Positions 48,577 to 57,451 are shown, numbered from the stretch's first letter. The stretch is DNA of 60,863 nt from Paraburkholderia piptadeniae (GCF_900007165.1 NZ_CYGY02000085.1:1-60863), one strand, 5' to 3'. Made by a program: numbers and translations. Notes: a model not told the origin generated them from the sequence alone.

Positions 48577-49332
48577 ATGGTTGGGAAGCTGTTGATGCGA
48601 GGGATGCTCGCAGGCATCGTCGCGGGCCTGCTCACGTTCGCGTTCGCGCGCATCGCTGGCGAGCCGCTGGTCGATACGGCGATATCGTTCGAAGAAAAGA
48701 TGCATGCGGCGCACGATCACGGCGACGGGCACGAAGAAGAGCTCGTCAGTCGCGGCACGCAGGCGGGGCTCGGCTTGCTGACGGGCGTCGTCGCGTATGG
48801 CATGGCGTTCGGCGGGTTGTTCGCGCTGACCTTTGCGTATCTGCATGGCCGCGTGGGACGACTCGGCGCGCGCGCGCTGTCGGCATGGCTCGCGCTCGGC
48901 GCCTTCGTCGCCGTCGTGCTCGTGCCGACCATCAAGTATCCGGCGAATCCGCCTTCCGTCGGCGACCCGGATACCATCGGCATGCGCACCGGGCTCTTCT
49001 TTCTGATGATCGTCACGTCGCTCGTCGTGATGGTGTTCGCGATGAAAGTCCGCAAGCATCTGCTGCCTCGGCTCGGGCAGTGGAACGCGTCGATCGTGGG
49101 CGGCATCGTGTTCGTGGCGATCATCGCCGCGATCCAGATCGCGCTGCCGACCGTCAACGAAGTGCCCGAAGCGTTCCCGGCCGTCGTGCTGTGGAAGTTC
49201 CGCATGACGGCGCTCGGCATGCAGGCGCTCATGTGGGCGACCATCGGCCTGCTGTTCGGCGCGATGGTCGAGCGTAGCCAACGCATTGCGCGCGCGTCGG
49301 GCACGGCGGCGCGCAAGTCGGCTTATCAGTAA
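48577..49332 (+). CDS. cbtA: Cobalt transporter subunit CbtA
   Basis: A 251-residue inner membrane protein with about five to six helices. MLAGIVAGLLTFAFARIAGE with an acidic/His segment AAHDHGDGHEEE after the first helix, and GTQAGLGLLTGVVAYGMAFG, FPAVVLWKFRMTALGMQALM mark CbtA. GGGGAG precedes the ATG. It is co-transcribed with cbtB behind the riboswitch; the histidines are likely metal ligands. Confidence 0.92.
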   Translation: MVGKLLMRGMLAGIVAGLLTFAFARIAGEPLVDTAISFEEKMHAAHDHGDGHEEELVSRGTQAGLGLLTGVVAYGMAFGGLFALTFAYLHGRVGRLGARALSAWLALGAFVAVVLVPTIKYPANPPSVGDPDTIGMRTGLFFLMIVTSLVVMVFAMKVRKHLLPRLGQWNASIVGGIVFVAIIAAIQIALPTVNEVPEAFPAVVLWKFRMTALGMQALMWATIGLLFGAMVERSQRIARASGTAARKSAYQ

Positions 49333-49336
49333 CGCG

Positions 49337-50281
49337 TCATCGCCGCGTCCGCGCACGAACGCGCGGGCGCGCGCCGCTGTCCTTTCCGCTTCCTTTTCCG
49401 CTTCCCTTCCGTTCGACCACCATCGCCAGAAACCGCGCAAGACACGGATTGCGGTTCGACGGCGACCACACGAGCAACTGCGAAATCGTCGGCGCATCGA
49501 CGAGCGGCCTGAACACCACGCCCGGCAGTTGCGCCTTGCGCATCGACTCGGGCACGAGCGCGATGCCCACGCCTTCGTCGACGAGACTCAGCACCGTCTG
49601 TTGCAACTGCACTTCGAAGCGCACATCAGGCGTGAAGCCGCCTTGCAGGCAATGATCGACGATGGTCGCGCGCAGGCTCGGCGCGACGGCCTCCGACGCC
49701 ATCACGAACGGCTCGCGCGCGAGTTGCGCGATCTTCAGATGCCGCGCGCGAGCGAGAGCATGATCGCGCGATAACGCGACGCACAGCGGCTCGGTGAAGA
49801 TCGTGCGCGTGTCGAGCCCCTTGTCGGGCGCGCCCGGAAACATGATCGCCGCGTCGATCTGCGCATTGAGCACCTGCGAGGCGAGATCGTTCGACACGAC
49901 TTCGCGAAGGTTGAGCGTCACGTCGGGATGCGCGCTGCCATAGGCGCGCGCATAGGCGGGCAGCACGCTATACGCGGCGCACATCGTGAAGCCGATGGTC
50001 AGCTGTCCCGTATCGCCGACGGATGCCGCGCGCGCATTCTTCGCGGCCTGTTCGATCGACGCGAGGATCGCTTTCGCGTCGGCGTAAAAGCGCTCGCCCG
50101 CGGCCGTCAGCGTGACGCTGCGCGGAGTGCGCTCGATCAGCGTGACGCCGAGCGCCGCTTCCAGCGACGCGAGTTGCCGGCTCAGCGGCGGTTGCGACAG
50201 GTTGAGGCGGGCAGCCGCGCGGCCGAAGTGCAGCGTCTGCGCGAGCGTGACGAAATAGCGAAGCGGCTTGACGTCGAGCAT
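49337..50281 (-). CDS. LysR-family transcriptional regulator
   Basis: A 314-residue LysR protein. The helix-turn-helix (MLDVKPLRYFVTLAQTLHFG, LNLSQPPLSRQLASLEAALG) is followed by the effector domain (GQLTIGFTMCAAYSVLPAYA). The last 25 residues are a Lys/Gly/Arg-rich tail. It diverges from an AEC-family carrier with only about 110 bases between the start codons, so the carrier is its likely target. Effector unknown. Confidence 0.85.
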   Translation of the reverse strand: MLDVKPLRYFVTLAQTLHFGRAAARLNLSQPPLSRQLASLEAALGVTLIERTPRSVTLTAAGERFYADAKAILASIEQAAKNARAASVGDTGQLTIGFTMCAAYSVLPAYARAYGSAHPDVTLNLREVVSNDLASQVLNAQIDAAIMFPGAPDKGLDTRTIFTEPLCVALSRDHALARARHLKIAQLAREPFVMASEAVAPSLRATIVDHCLQGGFTPDVRFEVQLQQTVLSLVDEGVGIALVPESMRKAQLPGVVFRPLVDAPTISQLLVWSPSNRNPCLARFLAMVVERKGSGKGSGKDSGARPRVRARTRR

Positions 50282-50393
50282 GATGCAGAAAAGGTATCGT
50301 CGAGGGTTTCAATCAGTATTGGATTGTATCGGGGTAAACGGCTTACGCTTGCACGTCTGCGCTTTCGCACATTTCCGCACGCCGTCACTCTTC

Positions 50394-51344
50394 ATGCTGT
50401 CCACGCTCGAAATCCTGCTGCCCGTGTTCGCGCTGATCTTTGCGGGCTTCTTTTGCCGCCGCCGCAATCTGCTAGGCCCGTCGGCCGCTTCCGAACTGAA
50501 CCGCTTCGTCGTGTGGCTCGCGTTGCCCGCGCTGCTGTTCGACACGATGGCGCATTCGACGTGGCGGCAGCTCGATCAGCCCGCGTTTATCGCAACGTTT
50601 TCGATTGCGTGCGCGGGCGTGTTCGTCGTCGTGCTGATAGCGCGGCTGGCGAGCGGGCGGCATCTCGCGGATGCAAGCGTCGACGCGATCGCGGCGTCGT
50701 ATCCGAATACGGGCTACATCGGCTTTCCGCTCGGGCTGCTCGCGTTCGGCAAGGCCAGTCTCACGCCGACGACGATCGCCACGATCCTCGTCGCGTGCGT
50801 GCTGTTCGCGCTCGCGATCGTGCTGATCGAAGCGGGCCTGCAGACGGAGCGCACGCCGCACAAGCTCGGCGCGAAGGTGCTGTGGCGGCTCGTGAAGAAT
50901 CCGCTGATCGCATCGCCGATCATCGGCGTGCTGGTCGCGGGCGCGGGCGTGAGCTTGCCGCAAAGCGCCGAGACGTTCCTTAAGCTGTTGAGCGGCGCCG
51001 CGAGTCCTTGCGCGCTGGTGAGCCTCGGGCTCTTTCTCGCGGAAAGGCGTCCGGCGGCGGAGGGCTCGTCCGGGTCCGTCACGTCGCTGGTGCTGACGGC
51101 CATCAAGCTGATCGCGCAGCCCGCGCTCGCATGGTGGATCGCCGCGCGTGTCTTTTCGCTGCCCGCGCCCGTCGTCGATATGGCTGTGCTGCTCGCCGCG
51201 CTGCCGACGGGCACGGGCCCCTACATGCTCGCCGAGTTCTACCAGCGCGAGGCGCACATCACGTCGCAGACCATTTTGCTGTCGACGCTGGGCTCGCTGG
51301 TGTCGTTGTCGCTGCTGCTGTTCTATCTGCGCGCGCCAGGCTGA
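50394..51344 (+). CDS. AEC-family transporter (auxin efflux carrier/malonate-type permease)
   Basis: A 316-residue membrane protein with ten predicted helices: ILLPVFALIFAGFFCRRRNL at the N-terminus, ASYPNTGYIGFPLGLLAFG (the conserved N-x-G-Y/F-x-G motif of helix 4), NPLIASPIIGVLVAGAGVSL and LAALPTGTGPYMLAEFYQ. I start at ATG 50394 because the longer frame to 50268 overlaps the divergent LysR start. AEC proteins move organic anions such as malate, malonate or auxin. It is convergent with the dehydrogenase gene. Confidence 0.85.
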   Translation: MLSTLEILLPVFALIFAGFFCRRRNLLGPSAASELNRFVVWLALPALLFDTMAHSTWRQLDQPAFIATFSIACAGVFVVVLIARLASGRHLADASVDAIAASYPNTGYIGFPLGLLAFGKASLTPTTIATILVACVLFALAIVLIEAGLQTERTPHKLGAKVLWRLVKNPLIASPIIGVLVAGAGVSLPQSAETFLKLLSGAASPCALVSLGLFLAERRPAAEGSSGSVTSLVLTAIKLIAQPALAWWIAARVFSLPAPVVDMAVLLAALPTGTGPYMLAEFYQREAHITSQTILLSTLGSLVSLSLLLFYLRAPG

Positions 51345-51359
51345 TATCTCGCGCGAAGC

Positions 51360-52604
51360 CTAGCCGAAGCGTTCCGCGCGATAGGGCTTCGGATCGGTGA
51401 AGGGCGTCGCGCCCGTCATCATCTCCGCGAGCAGGCGGCCCGTGACGGGCCCGAGCGTCAGCCCATGATGGTTGTGCCCGAACGCGAACCACAGGCCGCG
51501 ATGGCGCGGCGCGGGGCCGATCACGGGGCGCATGTCCGGCGTGCAGGGCCGCATGCCGAGCCACGGCTTGTCGTCGACGCGTTCGCCCAGGCCGAACGTC
51601 GCGCGCGCGAGCGGCTCGACGCGTTCGAGCTGGATGCCCGTCGGCGGCGCGCCGCGCTGCGCGATCTCGACGCCCGTCGTCAGGCGCAGGCGGTTGCCTT
51701 CCATCGGCGCGACCACGTAGCCGCGTTCCGTATCGACGATGGGCACCGACAGCATCTGCCGCGCGGGGCGATAGTGCATGTGATAGCCGCGCTTCGCGCG
51801 CAGCGGAATGCGATAGCCGAGCGGCCCGAACACGGTATCGGACCACGGCCCGAGCGCGATCACGACTTCCTTCGCGCTAATCGTGCCGTGTTGCGTGTCG
51901 ACGGTCCACGCATCGCCTGATGAACGCAAGGTCGTCGCGTCGCCGGTGACGAACGCGCCGCCTTCTGCTTCGAAAAGCCGTGCATAGGCTTTGACGAGCG
52001 CGCCCGGATTCTTCACGCTCTTCGGGTCCTTCCAGTGCAGCGCGCCGCAGAGACCTTCGCCCACGCCCGGCTCCTGCGCGCGCAGCGCGGCCGCGTCGAG
52101 CACGCTCACGCGCAGGCCATGCTCGCGGATCGCGTCTTCCGACGCTCTCGCTTCGTTGTCGAATTCGGCGCGCGTGCGGAACGCCTCGATCCAGCCGCCG
52201 TCGTGCACCAGCTCGCCGACGTTCGCGCGCGCGATCAGCCGGTCGTGTTCCTCGACGCACGCGCCGATCAGCGGCAGCATGTCGTGCGCGGCGCCCGCGA
52301 GCCGCTGCGGCGCCGATTCCCACCAGAAGCGCGCAAGCCACGTCGCGTAAGAGGGCAGCGCCTTGTAGTCCCAGTAGAGATCCGTCGACTGGTTGCGCGC
52401 GTAGCGCAGCAGCGTGCCGAGCTTGCGCGGAAAGCCGTACGGCACGATCGACGAGCGCTCGATCAGGCCCGCGTTGCCAAAGCTCGTTTCTTCGCCGGGC
52501 GCGCGCCGGTCGACGAGCGCGACGCGCCGTCCGCGATCCTGCAGATGCAACGCCGACGATACGCCGACAATCCCGGCTCCCAGCACGATGACGTCGAAAT
52601 CCAT
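51360..52604 (-). CDS. FAD-dependent D-amino acid dehydrogenase (DadA/DauA-like)
   Basis: A 414-residue DAO-family flavoprotein. The Rossmann motif VIVLGAGIVGVSSALHL starts the protein; GAPGEE-type FAD contact is seen as RRAPGEETSFGNAGLI, and GMRPCTPDMRPVIGP with WFAFGHNHHGLTLGP is the C-terminal FAD/substrate region of DadA-like enzymes. I start at ATG 52604 (MDFDVIVLG). It lies behind a basic-amino-acid-type binding protein gene on the same strand and near a DauB/DauR-like pair. By that context it probably oxidises a D-amino acid, D-arginine or D-lysine being likely, to the keto acid. Confidence 0.78.
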   Translation of the reverse strand: MDFDVIVLGAGIVGVSSALHLQDRGRRVALVDRRAPGEETSFGNAGLIERSSIVPYGFPRKLGTLLRYARNQSTDLYWDYKALPSYATWLARFWWESAPQRLAGAAHDMLPLIGACVEEHDRLIARANVGELVHDGGWIEAFRTRAEFDNEARASEDAIREHGLRVSVLDAAALRAQEPGVGEGLCGALHWKDPKSVKNPGALVKAYARLFEAEGGAFVTGDATTLRSSGDAWTVDTQHGTISAKEVVIALGPWSDTVFGPLGYRIPLRAKRGYHMHYRPARQMLSVPIVDTERGYVVAPMEGNRLRLTTGVEIAQRGAPPTGIQLERVEPLARATFGLGERVDDKPWLGMRPCTPDMRPVIGPAPRHRGLWFAFGHNHHGLTLGPVTGRLLAEMMTGATPFTDPKPYRAERFG

Positions 52605-52719
52605 AGCGATCAGAGTGGTCTTTGATGTGACTTGTGATGGAGCCCAAAGCGCAGCGAGCGCGTGTCGCCACGCGCTCGCGCATTGAATCCGAGGCATCCG
52701 GCCCCGGCTCGAAAGCGTA

Positions 52720-53496
52720 TCACTTCGCGATGATGTCGCGCTTGAAGTATTTCTGCGAGAGCGCCGTCAGCGTGCCGTCTTTTTTGAGCGCGTCGAGCGC
52801 GGCGTCGACCTTCGCCTGCAACGCCTTGTCGCCCTTGCGCAGGCCGAAGCCCGTGCCTTCGCCGAGCGTCGACGGGTCTTTCAGCGGCTCGCCGACCATC
52901 TCGTAGCCCGCGCCCGCCGGCTTGCCAAGAAAGCCGTCCTGGGCCGTCTGCGCTTCCTGCACGGCGGCATCCAGCCGACCGGCGACGAGATCCGCATACA
53001 CCTGGTCCTGATCCTGATACGAGACGACCTGCACGCCCGCATTCGCCCAGTGTGCCTTGAGGAAGTCCTCCTGCGACGAGCCTTGCAGCACGCCGACGCG
53101 CTTGCCTTGCAGGCTCTTCACGTTCGGCTGCAAGCCGGAGCCGTGCTTCGCGATCGTCACGATGGGCACGACATAGATGGGCGGCGTGAACGCGATGCTT
53201 TCCTTGCGCTTGGCCGTGATGTTCATCGCCGAATTGATCACGTCGAACTTGCGCGCCTGCAGCGCGGGAATCAGGCCGTCGAATGCATTCTCGACCCACA
53301 CGCATTTCATTTTCAGTTTCGCGCAGACTGCGTTGCCGACGTCCACATCGAAGCCTTCGAGCTGGCCCGATGCCGTCTTGCTTTCGAACGGAGGGTAGGC
53401 GGCTTCGATGCCGAAGCGCAGCGTATCGGATTGCGCGTGGGCGGCGCCAGCCGTCATCGCGAGGACGGCGGCGGCGAGGGAGAGCTTCAGGTTCAT
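52720..53496 (-). CDS. Amino acid ABC transporter periplasmic binding protein (ArgT/HisJ family)
   Basis: A 258-residue SBP_bac_3 protein with signal peptide (LAAAVLAMTAGAAHAQ). DTLRFGIEAAYPPFESKTA, QLEGFDVDVGNAVCAKLKMK and WVENAFDGLIPALQARKFDV form the ligand site typical of basic amino acid binders; GKRVGVLQGSSQEDF follows at the hinge. It is not accompanied by permease and ATPase genes here, so it must dock to a transporter encoded elsewhere. It is transcribed toward the dehydrogenase gene, away from the ornithine-cyclodeaminase-like gene; palindromic sites lie between. Confidence 0.85.
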   Translation of the reverse strand: MNLKLSLAAAVLAMTAGAAHAQSDTLRFGIEAAYPPFESKTASGQLEGFDVDVGNAVCAKLKMKCVWVENAFDGLIPALQARKFDVINSAMNITAKRKESIAFTPPIYVVPIVTIAKHGSGLQPNVKSLQGKRVGVLQGSSQEDFLKAHWANAGVQVVSYQDQDQVYADLVAGRLDAAVQEAQTAQDGFLGKPAGAGYEMVGEPLKDPSTLGEGTGFGLRKGDKALQAKVDAALDALKKDGTLTALSQKYFKRDIIAK

Positions 53497-53561
53497 GACG
53501 GTTCCTGTCGTTGATGATCGGTGCGGACGCGGCAGGCGGCGCAGGTGAAATATAGACGGAA

Positions 53562-53576
53562 AGTCCAGTATGGACT
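53562..53576. promoter_or_regulatory. Palindromic operator AGTCCA-GTA-TGGACT
   Basis: Perfect inverted repeat 66 bases upstream of the binding protein gene. Its left half with the next two bases (AGTCCAGT) recurs as a direct repeat at 53591-53598. Similar in plan to the palindrome at 53741-53757 on the other side of the divergent region. Confidence 0.6.
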
Positions 53577-53740
53577 ATAGGGAATACGATAGTCCAGTGA
53601 TCAAAAATGCTCGTTCACACCGCGCGGCGCCTTACCGGACGCGGGAGAGAGCCACGCAAAGGCTCGTTGAGCGGCCTGATGGCGCTCGCGAAACAGGTGT
53701 CTTGATGGAGATTTTTTGTCCACGCTTTGAAAAGTCTCAA

Positions 53741-53757
53741 GTAGACTATAAGTCTAC
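53741..53757. promoter_or_regulatory. Palindromic operator GTAGACT-ATA-AGTCTAC
   Basis: Perfect 17-base inverted repeat 38 bases upstream of the start of the ornithine-cyclodeaminase-like gene and 23 bases before its AAGGAG. It shares the pattern AGTCYA-N3-TRGACT (in either half-site order) with the site at 53562-53576. Confidence 0.6.
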
Positions 53758-53795
53758 ATTTGACGCATCACTCGCTGCTGAAGGAGACAGATCCG

Positions 53796-54761
53796 ATGAT
53801 GACCGCCTTGCCACTTGCCGTCGACGAACGTGCGGTTCGGGAAGCGCTGCCCGCGCTCGACGTGCGCGGCGCGCTGACCGCGATGTTCCGCGCGCTTGCT
53901 TCCGCCGAGGCCGTGCAGCCGCCGCAGACGCTGACGCTGTTTCCGAACGGTGCCGGCGACTTCATTACCTATCTTGGCGCGCTCGGCGATGCGAAAGTGT
54001 TCGGCGCGAAGCTCTCGCCGTATATCGTCACGGGCGTCAAGCCGATCATCACGGGGTGGACGGCGCTGATGTCAATGGAAACGGGCCAGCCGTTGATGTG
54101 GTGCGAGGCGGGCCTGCTGACGACGGAACGCACGGCGGGCACGACGGCGCTCGCCGTCGACCGGCTCGCGCGCGCCGACGCGACGCGGCTGGCGATCGTC
54201 GGCGCGGGCGCTGTCGCGCTCGCGCATCTGCGGCATGTCGCGCCGCTGCGCGCGTGGCAGTCGATTCGCGTCTGGTCGCCCGGTCTCGCGAGCGACGAAG
54301 CGAAGCGCGCCGCGTTCAAGGCCGCCGACGCGCGCGCGGCCGCCAGCGCGAGCATCGAAGACTGCGTGAAGGATGCGGATGTCGTGATGCTGTGCACGTC
54401 GTCGGGCACGCCCGTTCTGCCGCGCGGCGCATTGACGAAGGCCGCGCTGATCACGTCGATCAGCACGAACGCCGCGAACGCGCATGAAATCGACCCGGCG
54501 TGGCTGCCCGAGATGGACGTGTACTGCGACTATCGAGCGACGACGCCCGGCAGCGCGGGCGAAATGAAGCTCGCCGCTCAGCACGGCTGGTCGCCGGAGA
54601 TGCTGAAGGGCGATCTGCCGTCGCTCGTTGCGGGCACTTGCGGCAAGCCAAACTATGAGCGGCACGCGTTCTTCCGCTCGATCGGCCTGGGCCTCGAGGA
54701 CGTCGCGATCGCCAGCGAGCTCTATCGCCATCTGACGCGTGATCGGGCGCACGCACAATAG
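53796..54761 (+). CDS. Ornithine cyclodeaminase/mu-crystallin-family dehydrogenase (DauB-like)
   Basis: A 321-residue NAD(P)-binding protein. FGAKLSPYIVTGVKPIITGW carries the conserved Lys, LTTERTAGTTALAVDRLA the Arg and Asp of the active site, and LAIVGAGAVALAHLRHV is the GxGxxA Rossmann motif. AAGGAG (53781-53786) lies nine bases before ATG 53796. In Pseudomonas the dauBAR cluster turns D-arginine to L-arginine: DauA oxidises, DauB re-aminates the keto acid, DauR regulates. The same gene types occur here together, so I infer a DauB-like role; ornithine cyclodeaminase or ketimine reductase activity is possible. Confidence 0.75.
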   Translation: MMTALPLAVDERAVREALPALDVRGALTAMFRALASAEAVQPPQTLTLFPNGAGDFITYLGALGDAKVFGAKLSPYIVTGVKPIITGWTALMSMETGQPLMWCEAGLLTTERTAGTTALAVDRLARADATRLAIVGAGAVALAHLRHVAPLRAWQSIRVWSPGLASDEAKRAAFKAADARAAASASIEDCVKDADVVMLCTSSGTPVLPRGALTKAALITSISTNAANAHEIDPAWLPEMDVYCDYRATTPGSAGEMKLAAQHGWSPEMLKGDLPSLVAGTCGKPNYERHAFFRSIGLGLEDVAIASELYRHLTRDRAHAQ

Positions 54762-54869
54762 CTACAATGTCGATCAGCCGCCGCTGCGCGCCGTTCTTGT
54801 GTCAGGCGCGCGCGGCATCACGAGGAACACCGCAGAGAGAGACACTGCGATCACTGCCACTGCCCGCCG

Positions 54870-55514
54870 ATGCGCAAGAAGAAAACGTCTCCCGTCAAGG
54901 ACCTGCTGCTGACCCGCTACGCGCCGATTGCGGACGGCATCGCTGCGCTGTTCTTCCCGTACGCGGAAGTCGTGATCCACGATCTGCACGACCAGACGGT
55001 GCTGTATCTGGCGAACAACCTGTCGAAGCGGGAGATCGGCGACGATTCCGCGCTCGAAGAGATCGACCATTCGGCGCGCGAGCGCGTGATCGGCCCGTAT
55101 GAAAAGCTCAACTGGGACGGCCGCCGCATGCGCTGCGTGAGCAACATCCTGTTCGACGACATCGGGCAGCCGGCGGGCATGATGTGCATTAACTTCAACA
55201 TCGCCGTGTTCGAAGACGTGCGCTCGACGCTCGATCTGTTCATCAAGGGCGCGGGCGTCGTCGCGCAGCCGGAAGAGCTGTTCCGCGACGACTGGCAGGA
55301 GCGCATCAACACGTTCCTGCACGCATGGTTGCGCGAGCGGCAGATCGGCCTGAACGGCCTCACGCGCGAGCATCGGCGCGAACTGGTCGAAGCGCTCTAT
55401 GCGGAAGGCGCGTTTCGCGGCAAGAGTTCGGCCAACTATGTCGCGAACGTGCTTGGCATGGGGCGTGCGACGGTTTATAAGCATCTGAAGCAGATGAAAG
55501 AGGGCGCGAGCTGA
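54870..55514 (+). CDS. YheO/DauR-like PAS-HTH transcriptional regulator
   Basis: A 214-residue regulator. The N-terminal PAS_6 (YheO) domain (about 12-120) includes LLLTRYAPIADGIAALF, YAEVVIHDL, VIGPYEKLNWDGR and GMMCINFNIAVF; the C-terminal HTH_22 (about 155-212) reads ELVEALYAEGAFRGKSSANY and VANVLGMGRATVYKHLK. This architecture is that of DauR, the D-arginine utilisation repressor. It lies 108 bases behind the DauB-like gene. It is a candidate binder of the two palindromes in the 53.5-53.8 kb region. Confidence 0.82.
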   Translation: MRKKKTSPVKDLLLTRYAPIADGIAALFFPYAEVVIHDLHDQTVLYLANNLSKREIGDDSALEEIDHSARERVIGPYEKLNWDGRRMRCVSNILFDDIGQPAGMMCINFNIAVFEDVRSTLDLFIKGAGVVAQPEELFRDDWQERINTFLHAWLRERQIGLNGLTREHRRELVEALYAEGAFRGKSSANYVANVLGMGRATVYKHLKQMKEGAS

Positions 55515-55577
55515 CGGCTGTTGCGGCGCGCTGCCCGCGCTGCTTCATCCGTTCCAGACACCTTCGAGGACACGACC

Positions 55578-55775
55578 GTGACCGTGCGTTATCGACACTA
55601 CAAAGGCGGTATCTACGAATTCATCTGCGAAGCGACGCTCGAATCTGATCCGAGCATTACGATGATCGTCTATCGCGCCGAAAACGGCACGATCTGGACG
55701 CGGCCGGCGTCGGTGTTCTTCGAGGTGATCGAGCACGAAGGCGACAAGGTTCCGCGGTTTTCGCCGATCAATTAG
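55578..55775 (+). CDS. DUF1653-family small protein
   Basis: A 65-residue protein beginning TVRYRHYKGGIYEFICEATL, the diagnostic block of DUF1653, and ending RPASVFFEVIEHEG. I take the GTG at 55578 because GAGGA (55566-55570) is seven bases upstream; the longer frame to 55521 adds a tail foreign to the family. Function is unknown; the fold is a small beta-barrel. It is convergent with the ferredoxin gene. Confidence 0.8.
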   Translation: MTVRYRHYKGGIYEFICEATLESDPSITMIVYRAENGTIWTRPASVFFEVIEHEGDKVPRFSPIN

Positions 55776-55815
55776 TGGTTTCGGCTTACGGCTCGTTCGC
55801 GCCGGTGCGGATCTA

Positions 55816-56163
55816 TCACCGCGGCGCGGGCGTCGGCAAATCGACAGCATCGGGCGCTTCGATCACGAGATCGCTCTGCGCGATAGCCACGCACGGCAGG
55901 ATATAGCCCTCCGCCTTTTCTTCGATGCTCACGCCCGGCCACTCGACCGTGTAGCGCACGCGGCCCGACGTCATTTTGCACAGGCAGGTCCGGCACGTGC
56001 CATTGCGGCACATGCGCGGCAGATGAAGATTCGCGAAGCCCGCCGCCTCGAGCACGGTCAGCGATTCGGGCGCGTCGAACGTGCGGCCGAGCGGCTCGAC
56101 GCGCACCTCGAAGGTTTGTTCCTGTCGTTGCGGCCCGTCGCGGGACAGTTCTTCGCTCGCCAT
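55816..56163 (-). CDS. [2Fe-2S] ferredoxin
   Basis: A 115-residue plant-type ferredoxin. Cys52, Cys57 and Cys60 (CRNGTCRTC) and Cys91 (ILPCVA) fit the C-x4-C-x2-C ... C ligand set; Cys62 is extra. The N-terminal strand QTFEVRVEPLGRTF and ESLTVLEAAG complete the beta-grasp fold. Its ATG is six bases after the stop of the MbfA-like gene, so the two are co-transcribed. It probably feeds electrons to iron handling by that membrane ferritin-like protein; the link is inferred from the tight pairing. Confidence 0.85.
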   Translation of the reverse strand: MASEELSRDGPQRQEQTFEVRVEPLGRTFDAPESLTVLEAAGFANLHLPRMCRNGTCRTCLCKMTSGRVRYTVEWPGVSIEEKAEGYILPCVAIAQSDLVIEAPDAVDLPTPAPR

Positions 56164-56168
56164 TGCAC

Positions 56169-57305
56169 TCACGAAATCGACACGCCCAGCAGCCGCCCGA
56201 CGCCGAATGTGAAGGCCGCCGCGATGAGCCCGATCACGATCTGACGAAACGCCGAGAACGCCGCGCTGCGTCCGTTGAACAGCGAAGTGAAGACGCCGAC
56301 GGCCGCGAGCCCGAAGGCGCTCAGCGCGACGCACTGCAAGATCGCGGGCGTGCCGTGCGCCCACAGGAACGGCATCGCCGGAAAAATCGCGCCGAGCGAG
56401 AACAGGCAGAACGACACGCCCGCCGCCGTCCACGGATTGCCGCCCAGTTCCGCCGGATCGAGGCCCAGTTCTTCGCGCGCCAGCGTATCGAGCGCCTTGT
56501 TCCTGTCGCGCATCACCTGCTCGGCGACGCGTTTCGCCTCGCTTGCGTCGATTCCTTTCGACTGGAAGATCAGCGCCAGCTCGCGCTGTTCGGCTTCGGG
56601 CGTGTGCTCGATTTCGTCCGCTTCCTTCGCGATCTGCGTGCGCGCCAGCTCGCGCGCGTTCGTCACCGACAGCCACTCGCCGAGCGCCATCGAGCACGCG
56701 CCCGCGATCAGCCCGGCAAGGCCCGTCAGCAGGATCGCCTTGTTGCCCGTGCCTGCGCCCGCGACGCCCATGATCAGGCAGAAGTTCGACACGAGGCCGT
56801 CGTTCGCGCCGAGCACGGCCGCGCGCAGGTCGTTGCCCGAGGTCACGTTCTTGTGCCACGACTCGGCGCCGGCAATCTGCGCGCCTATCGACGGCGGCCG
56901 CTCATTGCCTTTGACGTCCGCGACCATCTGCTGCATCACGGCCGCGTGATGCTGTTCGTCTTTCGACAACTGCGCGGCGTCGGGCTGGTTCGCGTACTTG
57001 TCGCGGTCCGCATATTCGGCGGCGGCGAGCGACGGCAGCACGTAGTTCGGCCCGAGCGTGTGGATCAGGCCGCGCATCAGATGCGTCTTGATGCTGTAGC
57101 GGTGCGGCGGCACGCGCACGCCGTTCGCATGCAGCTTGTCGGCCCACACGTTCGCGTGCACGCGCTCGGCGCTCGCGAGCTGGCTGAACAGCGTGCGGCG
57201 CCGCGGATCTTTTTCGACGCGCGACAGCGTCTCGTACAGCGCGGCGCTGTCGAGCTCATCGGCGAGGTTCGTGCGATAGCGTTTGAGTTCGTGCCGGGAG
57301 GCCAT
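56169..57305 (-). CDS. mbfA: Membrane-bound ferritin-like iron transporter (MbfA, rubrerythrin-VIT1 fusion)
   Basis: A 378-residue fusion. The N-terminal ferritin-like di-iron domain (about 1-140) supplies Glu and His residues: DELDSAALYETLSRVEKD, ASAERVHANVWADKL, LSKDEQHHAAVMQQM. The C-terminal VIT1/CCC1 domain (about 155-378) has DLRAAVLGANDGLVSNFCLI, ALGEWLSVTNARELART and four to five helices. MbfA proteins export iron and protect against oxidative stress. The [2Fe-2S] ferredoxin gene follows after six bases. Regulation by Irr or Fur is known in relatives, but I see no clear box here. Confidence 0.88.
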   Translation of the reverse strand: MASRHELKRYRTNLADELDSAALYETLSRVEKDPRRRTLFSQLASAERVHANVWADKLHANGVRVPPHRYSIKTHLMRGLIHTLGPNYVLPSLAAAEYADRDKYANQPDAAQLSKDEQHHAAVMQQMVADVKGNERPPSIGAQIAGAESWHKNVTSGNDLRAAVLGANDGLVSNFCLIMGVAGAGTGNKAILLTGLAGLIAGACSMALGEWLSVTNARELARTQIAKEADEIEHTPEAEQRELALIFQSKGIDASEAKRVAEQVMRDRNKALDTLAREELGLDPAELGGNPWTAAGVSFCLFSLGAIFPAMPFLWAHGTPAILQCVALSAFGLAAVGVFTSLFNGRSAAFSAFRQIVIGLIAAAFTFGVGRLLGVSIS

Positions 57306-57451
57306 CTATCGAGGCGCGGTCTGGGCCGGCCATTCGTGGGGTCAGGACGAAGCTTAACGTAGCGCGGCGCGTTGCGCTGTTTCACGAGGCAACAGGCAAG
57401 AGGTGATGCGCCTGATGCCCATCCGCGAAAAGAGGCGATGCCGTCCGCGCG

